Positions 1-12,392 of a DNA stretch of 64,000 nt are shown here, piece after piece (position 1 is the stretch's first letter; each line of letters begins with the position of its first letter). The notes below the pieces were generated by a model, which did no database searches, was not told the origin of the DNA, and saw only the letters and a list, made by a program, of their open reading frames with translations. The stretch is from Annulohypoxylon bovei var. microspora. Its lineage: Eukaryota > Ascomycota > Sordariomycetes > Xylariales > Hypoxylaceae. The stretch spans positions 62,001-126,000 of the forward strand of contig MU405330.1 in assembly GCA_022836615.1 (NCBI GenBank), in the 5' to 3' direction. A program made the translations under genes and the position numbers.

Positions 1-1568
1 GCAGATCTATGCCAAAACGCCATCTGTTGGCCTGCGGAAGTGAGTCGTAGGCGCATACTTCCCCTCCTTTCGCAAGGAACGGCCTTGTCTGCGCAACGTT
101 AGATTCTGTATTATATTTCTTGTACGGGTGACTTACTCTTCGACCAAACAATAGGTAACCTGCTCTATAGAAGTAGAGAACCACCGCTACAATAACGGGG
201 TAGAACCAGATATGCATCGTAATAGACATTGTGATAGACATCGGGTGTTCAAGTCAGGTGAAGCACCGGACCAGCTCGCGATGAGGCTCTTTTGGGCTTG
301 ATAATGTATAATAACGATCTATTATGATACTTATTGATAATACCTAGAATATGATTGTCGAGGGAATTTGTGGTGTTACGTTGATTTTCATCAAGGGGGA
401 TTCGCAAACCCGTTCCCACGGTTTGACGTAACAGGAGCGGCGGGAGCTACGGGAGGGGGATACGGAAATGTCGCAATGAGGGGGCGCCCTACCTTCATCG
501 TGCATATTGTTAGCTGCTTGTTTTGGATCACTTTCCATTTGGAGATGCCTTCCCTCCTCCGGCGCCTCGTTAAGTTGTCCTAGATGACTGATCAATAAGC
601 GCCCACATTTTTAAGAAATATCGATTATTTCTGCGTGCGGTAGCCACGAGCCGAACGAATCATAATGCGAATCCGAAGGCATTTCCAAGCCGCCGGAATG
701 GATCCTTTGATCGGCTAGTTGCATGGTTGCATTGGAGTCATGCTAATAGGTTGTTGCTGCGTGCTACTTTATCTTGCTTTTTAATCTACTAGGTAGGTCT
801 ATGTATGATCGTCGTATCGAAATAGATTTTTCATTCGTCGTTTTACCAACTGCAGAAATAAGGACCAATCCTCTAACAGCAAGGCGTTCGTTGGCGTGCA
901 TGTGTTTCTCCATACATCACCGGATAAGTGCCTCACGCCTTGCGGAGATCCACGATGCATCTTAAGTCATTTACGTCACTATCTTCAGCTCTCACAAGAA
1001 ATAGTTTGGGATTTAAATTATTAATTACTTGGGTACTTAAATATGTTTCGGATAGAGCTTCAGTAGTAATCTTCTTGAGGCTTCGACCGGTGAATATACT
1101 TTCATCTTTCGATCTGCAGTTATCACTCTACGATCCGAGGATCCATTACGTTTCTGTTACCCACCAAGCGCTTTGGTCAGCCCCCGCTCGGGATAGCCGC
1201 TTAGGTCATGGTGATTTTTTCTACGCTAAGAATACACGAACTCGTGCAGATGTACATATGTTGGTGACATCTACCTGCCTATTATCATAATAGAATGGTG
1301 GCCGAGGCTCCACTGGCGACTAGGAGGCTATTTTCATGATTGGATACGGCTCAATTTTCTTTCTACCGCACTAGCATGTGCGCATCACTGATCAGAAGGT
1401 GTTCATGCACGCTCGGACGCTGTGGTTGCTTATCTCGACGACGAACCCACCAATGCAGATGCCATTCTGAAGCGAGCTATAGCCCTTTCTTGGCATCTGG
1501 AATTGGTGGATGATATACAGCAGGTAGTAGTAAATATCCATTCACTCTAAGGTAGGAAGAATATGTAC
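1..1568. other. Gene-poor left flank
   Basis: I see no supportable gene here. A short open frame on the plus strand at 1392-1550 (about 52 codons, ending ...VNIHSL, opened only by an upstream stop) has coding-like composition and could be the decayed 3' end of a gene, but it has no start and no recognisable family. Other short open frames look random. Confidence 0.5.
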
Positions 1569-3727
1569 CTAAGGTGCAACGCCATCCCCCTGAGTATTCT
1601 CACCACTATCCTTGGTCATCTCCCACCCGCGATTCCTATACTTCTTCGGCCAGATGCCGCACCGTCCAGGCGCCATGATCCCGTTAGGGTCTAGCGCGTC
1701 CTTCAACTTCTCGTGGAACTTCATCAGCGCGCCGTCGTTCCAATTGTACGTCCCGGCGACCTGGTCCATCAGCACCAGGTGGGTCCTGTACTCGCCGTAG
1801 CCCAGCGCCGCCGCGTCGTCCACCAGGCTGCGCACGCAGTCCAGCACGGCCTTGCGGCGCTTGGGGTCGGCGCGGTCGTACACGAGCTCGACGATGAGGT
1901 GCATCTCGCGCAGGCCGACGCAGAAGGCCGGGAACAGGTCGACGCCGAACTCCTCGTGGCGCCTCTTGGCCAGGTCGAACAGCTTCGTCGCGTCCGACCC
2001 GCGGATCGGGCTCACGGGCGAGAAGGCGATGTGCGCGCCGTTCGGCATCCAGTTCACCCAGCTCAGCTCCTGCAGCTCGGGCACGCCCGCCGCGATGCGG
2101 TCGCGCGCCCAGAAGTACTCGTCCGGCGGCACCGTCGACGGGTCGATGCGCTGCGCGCCCGCCACCTTCTTGAACTCCGCGTCGATGATGGAGAGCTTGT
2201 ACTGGCGGATGTGCGGCGGCCCGTACGACATGCCGTAGTAGACCCACGTGTGGTCGCCGAAGGGAAGGGTGGCGGCAACGGCGTGAACTACTTCGTCCGG
2301 GATCGTGCCCTCGCCCTGGTAGTAGTCAGTTCGCGGTTTGCCGCGCACCGCGATGGATTGCGTGACATGGCGCAGTTGCGCGACGTTCTCGAGGATATTG
2401 CCGATCCGAAGCGGACGAATGATCTCGATCTGGTTGCAGTTTCTTTAGTGTTTCGCCCTTGAAAGTATTCTGGCTGGTGATATTTACCAGTTGATGAAGA
2501 TCGTCTTCCTTCTGAAAAGTATAGCACTATTAAATGTAAGGTTAGCATCTCGAGAATTCGTATTGATCAACACCACTTAGATCTTACAAAGCTCTCATAT
2601 CCCCCTGGGTTTGGCATTAACGTCATGCCCATCTTGGTCACGATACCAAAGTTGGATTGCGAGAATATTCCGCTACAACCGAAGATTATCAGCCTAGGAT
2701 CATTGAAATCGCATGCTGGATGAGGATGACTGACTCGGAGTATGGGCCAAACCCGTAGGGAAACGTCTGCCAAGTATTGTTCCCTGGTAAAGCTCCCATT
2801 CCTGTTCGGATAACCTCGCCCGTTGGAAGTACGACTTCCAAGCCCGCATGGCAAGCCCAATGGTCGCCGTAGGGCGTGTAGCCAACACCTCGGTCTACCG
2901 TGTTCCCTATCACAGAGCCGCCGCCAACATCCGGAACGTCAACCCAAAGGTGGTCGTATCCTTTCTCCTTGATCGCTTCATAAAGAGCAAAGAATGAGAC
3001 GCCAGGCTCGAGGAGACATGTGTAATCTTCCGGGCTGATCTCAAGAACTTTGTTCATGCGCTTACCGAGGTCAACGAGAACGGCTCCGCGTACTCTAGGC
3101 GCTGCACCGCCATATCCCACTATTGTTGTTAGCCACCATATTACATCGTGGTCTATGTCTCTCTAATATACCTACAGTTTCGACCCATTGAAATAGGGTT
3201 AATGGGTATCTTGTGCTTGTTTGCCCATAGAACAATTTGTTGGACTTCTTCGGTGCTGCTGGGGTAGACGACTGCCGAGGGAACCAGCTCCTCGTCATCA
3301 ACCACTGCCATCATGTCATGGGTATTTGGATCTGTACGTTTTAGCGAGTGTAATCCTCAATTGTAGCCAAGACTTCACCTACGTTCCATATACCTATATG
3401 AATGACTGATGTAAGAATGTGCAAACGCATCGGGCCAGGCTATGGATAATAGTGGACTTACCATCCATCCCTTAGGGGCTTATCATTACGTTCGACATTC
3501 TCTTCCCCTAGCTGCTTACCGAGCTCACCCAACGCATCAATGAATGCCTTCTCATCGATACCGTGAGGAATAGCAGACGGTCTGTTTCTAGAAGCCTTCG
3601 GTTTAGTTCTTGTTTCAAAGACGCCGACCTTTGCTTGTCGTGCTTTCTCTAGTAGATACTCGGGAATCCCTGAGTGCTTCTCCGAAAGGAGCGGTACATC
3701 TGACTGAGCCTCTTCTGAGAATGACAT
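1569..3727 (-). CDS. Vanillyl-alcohol oxidase-type FAD oxidase (seven exons)
   Basis: A para-phenol oxidase of the VAO/PCMH family, expected to oxidise 4-alkyl or 4-hydroxymethyl phenols with O2. Exons, read on the minus strand: 3727-3462, 3393-3383 (only 11 nt), 3331-3176, 3119-2735, 2672-2588, 2511-2488 (24 nt), 2429-1569. Every junction keeps frame and gives 595 residues; Penicillium VAO has 560. Visible motifs are GYGGAAPR (Tyr147, matching VAO Tyr108), DVPDVGGGSV (Asp208, matching Asp170 beside the flavin), PNGAHI (His442, matching His422 that covalently holds FAD) and GEYRTHL (Tyr523/Arg524, matching Tyr503/Arg504). The position matching VAO His61, which assists flavinylation, appears to be Met. 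The ATG at 3727 was chosen because the more upstream frame opens only at GTG. No secretion signal is visible. Family is confident; substrate unknown. Confidence 0.9.
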
Positions 3728-5074
3728 GGCATAGATTTCCACTAGAATAATGAACTATCCTGATCCTAAGTGGTTTATGGGATAATATCGTCCTCTATTC
3801 TTATACCAGCATCCGCAAGTCGTCTAGGTAGCCAAGAGTATCACCATAGAATCTGCTACCCCGCAGGTAGCTAACCTCGTCAACTCATCTGCCGAACATT
3901 GACCCTGCATTATGCCGATCGACCGGCGTAGAAGCTGTGTTATAACCCCAATTTCATTGAAGGTGCGCGTCTCAATAACAGTAAATAGTCTAGGCTAGCT
4001 AGGTAGGTTATAGAGGCGCCTCTCTCTTCCCCAACCTTCACGCACCTATCAAACGCATAGAAATCCCAGCTGTTGTGCTCTATTATCTAATTGCTGATTC
4101 ACAACGCTAAAGCGACACACTTGATAATTAGAGTAACCTAGTATGGTAATCCGGCTATGACGACTAGAGACACAAACCAATTCTCCTCACTTTTGTCCAC
4201 GTCCAAAGTTTATAGCAATCCTCAGCTTAGAGACGATATCCGAAATAAGAGATCTAACTTAACCTGTTATATTTACGAGAAATAAATCTGACTAAGCACT
4301 CGAAATCTGTACATGCACATTGACTTATACTACTGCAGATACCCCACAAGATTTCATTACAACCTCTATTCAAGCTGGATCAAAGACTGGGCTTTGGGTG
4401 ATGCACTACCATGTCTCATGCGTTCAATATACTATTTATATCATTACACACTGCAGAACCGCAAGTATACGGCTTTAATACTAGATCATCCTGATAAATC
4501 TCTCTCATGAAAGAGTGAGAAGAAGAGTCTAAGACGACAGATGACAAACTAAGAATCAGCACTGTTATTATTACGGATAACTAGAATATCAACACGCATA
4601 CTACTTGAAACTCGTTGAATAGGAAATTTGCTAATGAGGTAAGCGTTACTAAGACAGGGGAACTGCAAAGAGTGACATGGTGAGGAAAATGGGTGTCACA
4701 TGACTACCTAAATCATACCTAGTGAGTGCGGGGCAATCAGTGTACGTCAAACCCCACAATTTCCCCTCCAACATGCCACCCCCACACGATTAATAGCGGG
4801 GACAAACAAAAGCTCTAACTTAGATAGTATCAGGTTGTAAATTCGTTGTTGTTCTTAGGTCTAAAAACTCGATCTGAAACGAGAGAAACTGATCTAACCC
4901 TCTTGCTTACGTAACAACCCCACAGTAGGTAGCTTAGCTTAGCTCGCAAGCTCGTCCAACCTTCTTTCCCATCCATTTATTCATCATCCACCCCCTTTCA
5001 TAGACCAACAGCCGCAGAGACCCAAAACCCACCTACCTACCTACCTACCTACCTACCTACCTAACCAAAAAAAA
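3728..5074. other. Intergenic region between divergent genes
   Basis: Separates the divergent VAO-type gene and the 5075 gene, so it should hold both promoters. The final 300 bases are pyrimidine-rich on the plus strand, as is common before fungal start codons, and end in an ACCT microsatellite. An open frame at 4313-4510 has no coding features I trust. Confidence 0.5.
5031..5062. repeat. (ACCT)8 microsatellite in 5' leader
   Basis: Eight uninterrupted ACCT units immediately upstream of an A-run and the ATG at 5075. Shorter ACCT/AGGT runs recur across this window (for example near 31390), so this is probably a genome-wide motif. Confidence 0.95.
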
Positions 5075-5617
5075 ATGCCGGGCGACCAGATCCAGCACCC
5101 AACCCCGGCCGAAGCCTTCAAGCAGGCGGCGAACCACGCGGCGCTCCTGCGGGGTCTGTTCCTGCACCCTCGGTTCAAGTACGCGCAGCCGCCCACGGCG
5201 GATTTCATCAAGCCGGACACGGCGGCGACGCCCATGGCGCTGTTCTTCGTCGCCGACTTCGTGCAGACCACGTACATCGAGTACGTGGTCCCCTTCCTGC
5301 CCGCCGGCGCCACGCGCAAGTGCAAGGCCGTCGCCAACCCCTGGGCCTGGAGCGACCCCGACTACGGCTTCGAGTGGGAGTGGGACGAGCAGTCCGCCAC
5401 GCTGAGGGACGCCGACGGCAACGTCAAGGAGTTCCCCAGGCTGCCCAGCCGCGAGGCCGTCGAGAAGGTCGGCGATGTCATGAGCAGGGGCTTCATGGCC
5501 CGCAAGGTCATCCTCGAGAACGCCACCGATCCTAAGGCCCAGATGATGGCTGGTGGGCAGACCTTTGATTTTGGCGAGGAGGTGGAGAAGTTGGTGAAGG
5601 ATACGTACGCTTGGTGA
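5075..5617 (+). CDS. Conserved-looking single-exon protein, function unknown
   Basis: An uninterrupted 180-residue reading frame with strong codon bias (G/C-ending third positions) starting MPGDQIQHP and ending KDTYAW. No signal peptide or long membrane helix is evident. There is one moderately hydrophobic stretch, around residues 53-63 (ATPMALFFVAD), and the middle is rich in Trp, Tyr and acidic residues (WAWSDPDYGFEWEWD). The C-terminal third looks helical and charged. I do not recognise a family and assign no function. Codon quality, the CT-rich leader and the clean ATG after an A-run make it very likely a real gene. The stop is followed by AT-rich sequence with no further exon needed. Confidence 0.8.
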   Translation: MPGDQIQHPTPAEAFKQAANHAALLRGLFLHPRFKYAQPPTADFIKPDTAATPMALFFVADFVQTTYIEYVVPFLPAGATRKCKAVANPWAWSDPDYGFEWEWDEQSATLRDADGNVKEFPRLPSREAVEKVGDVMSRGFMARKVILENATDPKAQMMAGGQTFDFGEEVEKLVKDTYAW

Positions 5618-7889
5618 TCTCGATACGGTCTACGTACCTTATTGATTCATATGGCGATTGATTGCCACGAATGCACATGATAACGATCTGAAAAGGGGAG
5701 TTTTTATTTATTAAGGCGAGGATGATACAATATGCGTTAAAATGTTGGGATAAAGAAAAAGACAGGCCAGGACAGAGGAATGGCAGGACTATCCTTTAGG
5801 TACCTGGGAAAAAAGATTGACATGGGGAGTTATCACGACGTCGGCGCTAATAAAATCAACATAGAGGCGAAATAGGCAATATCGGTAATATCCGCATTTT
5901 GATGCTATCTACGTACTAGGATTCGGATTTGACTAGCATATCCAATTCAATTGACTCAACCCAAAGCCTCGCCTCCCTTATCGTCTCTAACGCAAGCGAT
6001 GCCCCTAACGTTCTAGCAAACTAAGGTCCAGATGAATATGAGTCCTTCTCATCGTCTGTTAAGTGTTTGTGTTAGTTTACCGGCGGAAAGTCAGAGCAGC
6101 ATCTCCGATTCCCGGATCGCAAACTAGGCTTTACTTTTTATCGGCTCCTTTATAGCTGCCTGTCGAGCTTCCGGGACATCCGAACGAATCGCCTGCGCCT
6201 ACTCCGATGTTCGACTGGCTGGCACCAGCCATCGCGGCTTCGTTGCGCTGACCTTGGGTCTCGCCCCGAGAGGCGATACCCCCGGACGGCTTGTCGTCGG
6301 TTGTAACCTAAAAATATAACGTCGTGGTCAGATATAGGAGTCGCTATGAGTGTGTTACACTTCTCGAACCTCTGTGGGTTTAATTCTCCCGAAGTTGAGT
6401 TTATCCTTAGAACCGTCGTCTTTTCCCATCTTGATTATGAGTTTATTGTTTGCTGTTTGGTAATAAGCAGAAATAGAATTGACTCTTGCAAACTACCTAG
6501 GTATGTAAAAAAAAAAAAAAAAGGAAAATCATGGTTGGTAACTTTTCACAATAGATTTTACATGTGTTTATGCGTGACATCAAGGTCATGTCAATGTTAC
6601 GATAATACAGGGTCCAGAGTAGACGAGCATGTGAAGAGGCGAAGATGCTTTGAACGGCCCCAACCTTAATATGAAGTTGTTTCCAACCGTCTAGACAGAA
6701 GTTGGTAGCTAGAAGTAAACTTACTTGGGTACCTGGTAGATATCGAGAAGGATATTGCCGATACCTTCATCGTTGGAAAACCCCTTCACTCTCCCATTAA
6801 TTCCGTCGTATGAGAGATATGAATAAATGACATCCCTACCTATGTCAGAGATCACATTCAAAATACTTGTTCATCGGCTGGAAGGTTCCTTAGTATATCG
6901 ACTCGGACACCGCCCGTGCCTAGTCAACGGCGATATCCACGGAGTTTCTAGCATGCCTAGTGGTCGCATGACATTAATTCTGGCATGATTAGGTATGTTC
7001 GAAGGTCCCCGTAGCTAGTTGTATTCCTATGAAGACTATGCATTCTACAGTAGCATACAACAGAAAGATACCTACGGTAACGAAGTAAAATAGATAATGA
7101 ACAACAAAATAGATCGCGTATGTCTCTTCTCACATGAATCGTATTAGCAATAAGCCTCGATTAGTAAATATTTAACTTCGTATTATGCATGGTTATGCAT
7201 ATATGCGGATTGTTTACTTAGCACTACATGTTACTCATCACCGAGCAATCAAATCACGATACAATGGTGGTGAGTTTATGATTGGTTTCAAGGTCGTGAT
7301 TTCACCTAATTCGGAGTGTTCTAATTCGCGTTCTCGATGTTTAAACCCCCCTATTTCGAGTAAAGTTCAGAAGTCGAGATCACGAATCCTACGATGCTAC
7401 GATGCCATCCATAATATAAAGTTCCTCGCCTCGCACAATTTCGCTGGTCAGCCCATTTAACAACGTCTTAACCTAAAAGGCACCTCCTCGGAATGTTTCA
7501 GAAAGAAGCTTGAATCCTTCTTCGGAAAACGCCGTAGATTGAGCTACGATCCCTGCAGGGGTAAGCAGCTGAAAAGGAAAATTAATAGCCTGCATTAGTA
7601 GACTACGACCTTGCGGCGCAGCGTCGAGAATAGACATTCCGGATTGAGGATGCCGGTATATCATTGCACCAGCGCCATGGTCAATCACGATGCGTGTTTG
7701 AGGCACAGAAAGGATATTCGACGAAAAGGGGAATTGGGATATCAATAAAACCGAGATGCTACCATATACATATGCAGTCGTCGTTAAATAATATGCCTCG
7801 TTATGTACAACCCCCAAATGCCATCTAACCTAAATCTCTTTTCCCGAACGCTCATGATATCTCTCATCAAATATTAGCTAGCTCGTAGT
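5618..7889. other. Long intergenic region with one possible small gene
   Basis: AT-rich, mostly featureless sequence apart from the candidate small gene at 6131-6834. A minus-strand open frame at 7473-7817, just downstream of the multicopper oxidase, has no recognisable domain and a weak start, so I do not call it. A run of 16 A occurs near 6508. Confidence 0.4.
6131..6834 (-). CDS. Possible small two-exon gene, 5' end unresolved
   Basis: The exon at 6307-6131 reads 58 residues after a clean TTTTTAG acceptor. It has coding-like composition, with segments such as GGIASRGETQGQRNEAAMAG and SNIGVGAGDS, and ends GADKK-stop. An open segment at 6834-6733 (containing GRVKGFSNDEGIGNILLDIYQ) can join it in frame through a 425-nt intron (donor GTACCC), which is long for this genome. 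No start codon could be linked to it: a further coding-like patch near 6900 does not splice in frame. It may be a small soluble protein of unknown function or a damaged gene. Transcript data would decide. Confidence 0.35.
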
Positions 7890-10031
7890 CTATTTCGTAT
7901 AATATTCTAACACTAGCGGGTCATAAGTTTCGTTACCATAAGCACTACCTCCGTAGTCTAGATACCCACTGACGTAGGGTGGGGGGATTTCGCGAAGGAT
8001 CGTCAGCGCATCGCCAAAAACCCAGACGGTTTGCATGCCTGTAATTGTAGAATAAAGTTAGTATATAGACCCGGTAGTATAGTGGAGAAGAAAACAAACG
8101 ATAGCGAAGAGCTGATAATTGTCAAGGGAGTATCGATGCATGGGTCTATTGAACTTACCCATAATCATATGCTGCAGGATGTGGCAATGCATCATCCAGG
8201 CACCCACATTATCTTCAGTGACTCGGACCCTCCATGCCCGCCAACCAGCTGTAGTATTACTTTGGCCTTTAGCTGTGTACCGGTGCAGCATTGTGGTATC
8301 GCGCTTCATAGGCGTGCGGTTTTGGAAGTGCTCTTCGTTAGACGCGGCATCGTAAGAGCCATTCCCAGCCCCAAGGTCCCAGTAATGCTCGCCATGACTA
8401 TGCATAGGATGATATTCAAACCCGCCGGTAGGGCCGGAGTTGCTCTGCCATACGATGTCGAGGACCTCGCCGACGAGAGCTGGGAATGCCCTGGTCCCCG
8501 GATCCCATCCGTTGTTGGCAAGTGCCGCATCGTAATCTGGGGTCTTCCCGTCTATGTATGCTTGAATTAGATATGGCGTGGTATGCAGCTTTTGCGCCTC
8601 CACCTCGGTCCACGATAAGTTGTTCTGTCTATGTTGCTTGTTAGTTACTCTTGTGCTGTCCTTGGGCGGGATGGGTAATGCTTACTCCCACACCAGCGAT
8701 CCTGTTACCGTGCCGGCATCGTACGAACCGTTGATAATGTCTTGGCCAACCGTGATGTAGAGAGTACGTGTAACCTCAGAAAGCGTAGGAAATGGTGTGG
8801 TTACGTTTAAAGGCTCGAGAGTGTACTCCAACCACTTAGCTATCGCATCACCATCCGGTGGTAGCGTGACGGGTGGTTTGCTAGGGAAATTTGGTAGATC
8901 ACCGTGCCGTTTGCTGTCTTGTGGTTTAGACCCGTGATCCGGCGACCTACCTCTTCTAAGCTTCGCCGTTGAGTTGCTTGAACTTGTAGTGTTACTATAT
9001 TGTAACAATGCATATCCTCCCATGTCTTGTGGGCGCCCGCGACTTTCGAATCGAAACCAGTATTGCCCACCCTTCCCATCAGCATCTACTTCTTCTTGGG
9101 TCTTAGCCGTAAGCAAAATATCGAATCTCTGACCACTTCCTATCTGGATATGGTCCGTCGTAGCTGGCTTCGAGTAATACCCATCAGCAGCGATGATGGT
9201 TAGATTAGGGTGTTCCTCAATGGCGAATTGGACGAAAGATATGGCGGTCCCGCCAACAAATCGAACTCGGTAGGTCTTCTCAGGCTCCACGTCTATAATA
9301 TATGGTTTGCAGGAATCGTCGGGTGCATCCTCGAACGACTTGTTCCCCGTGCGGTCATTGAAGATCAATGCATTCGGCTCCCCTGACCACTTAAAAGGTG
9401 TAGATGTAAGTCCCGTTTCTACCTCTTCATCTGTTTTCATATACCAGTCTGCAAAGACGACAGGGATATCTTCGTCATACTGATATGGCGGTTCGTCTCG
9501 ATCCTCCACCACCAGAAGCCCGTGCGCCGTAACTGCTTGGAACCCCATGTGAGAGTGGTAGAAATATGTGCCAGCATCGCCTACTTCAGGATGTAATTCA
9601 TAATCGAAGTACCTTCCCGGAGCTATAGGCCATTGAGACACGACAGGCGCGCCGTCCGAAAACGGCGCCACTCGCATGGTGAGTCCATGCCAATGCTAGG
9701 TATCGATGTGTCAGAGGCGAATATACCCAAGCATCACGGTCGAAGAGTTCTCACATACCACTGTGAAGTTTTTATCAGACATGTCATTGTACACCCTGAC
9801 CCAAGTTGTTTCTCCCTCCTTTAGGAATATTGGAGGCCCGGGCATTGTCCCATTGAATATGACCGACTCGCGCTGCTCGCAGTTCATCGTGATGGTTTCG
9901 AAGGTCGCATGAAGCACATATTCGGGCTGCCATGAGTCGTCATGAATGGACGCCGTCGAAGCGACGACGCATGTTTGCAGCAGCCCTACTTGAAGTATTA
10001 GCGACGATAAGAGGCTTAAATGCCACCGCAT
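7890..10031 (-). CDS. Secreted multicopper oxidase (ascorbate oxidase/laccase type)
   Basis: A three-cupredoxin-domain oxidase that couples one-electron oxidation of substrates to reduction of O2 to water. Exons (minus): 10031-9759, 9695-8686, 8628-8159, 8038-7890; all junctions keep frame, giving 633 residues. All four copper motifs are present: HWHG (92-95, first codons of exon 2), HSH (138-140), HPMHSHGEH (501-509) and HCHILQH (575-581). The axial T1 position, ten residues after Cys576, is Met586, encoded right after the last intron; Met there suggests a lower-potential centre as in ascorbate oxidase. The N-terminus (MRWHLSLLSSLILQ...) is a signal peptide; an in-frame Met 21 residues upstream gives a poorer signal. 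Asn-X-Ser/Thr sites are frequent. The linker near the domain 2/3 junction is long and Ser/Lys/Arg-rich. Substrate unknown; could be a pigment-forming or iron oxidase. Confidence 0.92.
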
Positions 10032-12392
10032 TTTGAAGCGACGCGACGAACTGATGGGCTCGCAACGGAAACAAGCCAGTAAACCTAACGCCACGGCATC
10101 GGCAGGCGTTAGATTATTTTATACAACTTCACAAACCGGGGCATGTGAGAGCTAGAGCCGGCCAGGGGTGGATCTGTGGTCAGGTCGGCAGGCACTAAGA
10201 GCGATGGAATGGTCTCCATCTTGACTGCTACGGTACGTTCCTAAGACCCTTGTAGGATTGCGGTAGCTCTCTGGTCGGGGGGCGTGTAACTCCAGCCAGG
10301 GGGAACCACATGGAGGGTCTTCAAAAAGTGCGAGATCGTCCACGAGCTAGGCGGCTAGGCAAAGTGAGTAAGACCTAAAATGGGGTCTACCCGTGCTATT
10401 CGCCCCCCCTGGTAGTGGATATGTTCTGAAAATAGTTACGCAGCGGAGACCTAATGTGGATTCGTCACGGAATGGTATGTATTTTACCCTGCGATCCGCC
10501 ACCTCGATCGAGAGACTGTTGAGGATGAGGGATCACAAGAGCAAACTTCCACCATAGCCTATCGCAAGTACTGACATGGTCAACGGAGACCGTGCTCTTA
10601 TGTCGGAGAATCGGACTCGGAAATGAGGTGGCTAACACAGCGGCTCCAGCCGTAGGGCGCCTATGCATGCTGCAGCTCCGCAGACAATATGGTCTAAACC
10701 CGACATCTCGAGGCAAATCTTTTTATCGATTCTCTAAATCCCGAAGACGGGCAATGGAACAGACGGCAATATCGGATACATTGATTTGCGACGCTTGTCG
10801 ATGAGATGGAGCCGACCGCCGCACGTCCTTCCGCTGAGTAACAGTTGGAACAGATGCCAAGGGTGTCCCATCTCGAAATTGTGAAATTGTGAGCTACTCA
10901 TGCCCGTATCGGCATTTGAGAAGTGAATTTATCTTATTCGTCCCCTTTCCCTCCAATTTAGGAAAGCAAGTATCACTAAAAGCCAGATTGGTGTGGCGAT
11001 ACAAGTAAAAAGAGTAAGTTAGACAGCCCAACTAAGAAGCAAGAACCAATGGATGATCGAAAAAGGATAGAAATCGTAGAGAGGAGGTTGTTGATGGTGA
11101 GTTTAAAGTTTAGTAAACATGGAGGGTCCAAAACATTTTTGGAACAATGTTTCAGATAACAGCGAGCATTATCCGTGACCAGTCGAATCGTTCTTTCTTT
11201 TCTTACAATCTCACGAGTACCTGGCTAATTGAGCTAGTACTTCCAATGAGATCTCAAGGATAACTGGAGATGAACTCTATTGCTAGAAATAATTACCCTA
11301 TCTGTCTTACCACGCAGGTACAATCGACCCAGTCAAGGCGATCTGAGGCGCTGCCACACTTGTACATTTAGCCACCACGGTACGTACCTACCTATCTTTC
11401 CCCAACTTCAAACACCGATTTTCGACCTCCTTCTTTCAGAAATCAGCCGCATCTCAACTCACTTCATACCTCATTTAGCTATCCCTATCAAACCTTAGAC
11501 AAGCAACACGATATTAGAACTCTAGCCAAGTGGTGAGACAATCACGTTATATGCCATGATCTATGGAAAGCACCAAGACAATTAACTAATTCTCGTGGGT
11601 TTAATTGTTTGACATGATGTCTTCTACCTACCTACATATCAAATGCCTACACATGCATATGCCACTCGACCACATTACCTATCTCTCATGCATATTATAT
11701 CCCAGCTTTCCGCCATGACAAGCTTCATGAGAGCAATAAACAACCTTCGGAGAGCGGTGAATCGAAATTACCGTTTCTCGGTCTCTCGATTCCGATATGC
11801 CGCCTGGAATTAACTATTACAACGACGAGGGGGAAATAGGCGATTGAGATGCATCAATTTGCCTGATAATAAGAACCACCCGACGTAGGGTGGTGTTACA
11901 CGATGACAGCAGCAACGAAAATCCCGATACCTAAGACCCGAGGGCGGCATTAGACGATATTTTCCGGGGCTCTTAGACATGGACCCGACGTTGTCTAACA
12001 TTACACGAAAACTCACGAATACTCACTCACACGGCCGATACGAGTCATAATGGTATTTTCCAATTATTGATTCTCTTCGGTACGGAATAATGTTCCCGAT
12101 CATGTAATGATCTACTGGAACCTTAGGAACCCTTAGGAATCTCATAAACATCTCTCGTGTCTCGCGTCTCGGCACGGGACTCGCAGTAGTAGCCCTTTGG
12201 CCCTCATCAACCTCTGCTTCTGCATAACCGCCACAAGCTCATCTCACAACCTGCACGCCATACCACATGAAGCTTGGTTTGACCGCCATTGGCAGATCCA
12301 ATCTTGATTAGCTCAACACACCACCCTATTATAACAGCTTACTTAGAACTTTTATACATGGTAAATGATAACATGAAATTTACGCCTCCCGC
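10032..12392. other. Intergenic region, nothing recognised
   Basis: Holds the promoter of the multicopper oxidase gene at its left edge and the 3' flank of the polyol dehydrogenase at its right edge. Open frames at 10465-10804 on both strands overlap each other and show no domain. I see no RNA gene or repeat of note. Confidence 0.5.

Noticed and set aside
1713..2462. Plus-strand frame of 249 codons opposite the VAO-type gene
   Set aside because: Shadow of the GC-rich last exon; the minus strand carries all family motifs.
7473..7817. Minus-strand open frame of 114 codons downstream of the multicopper oxidase
   Set aside because: No recognisable domain, no clear splice partners, and the oxidase already has a complete C-terminus.
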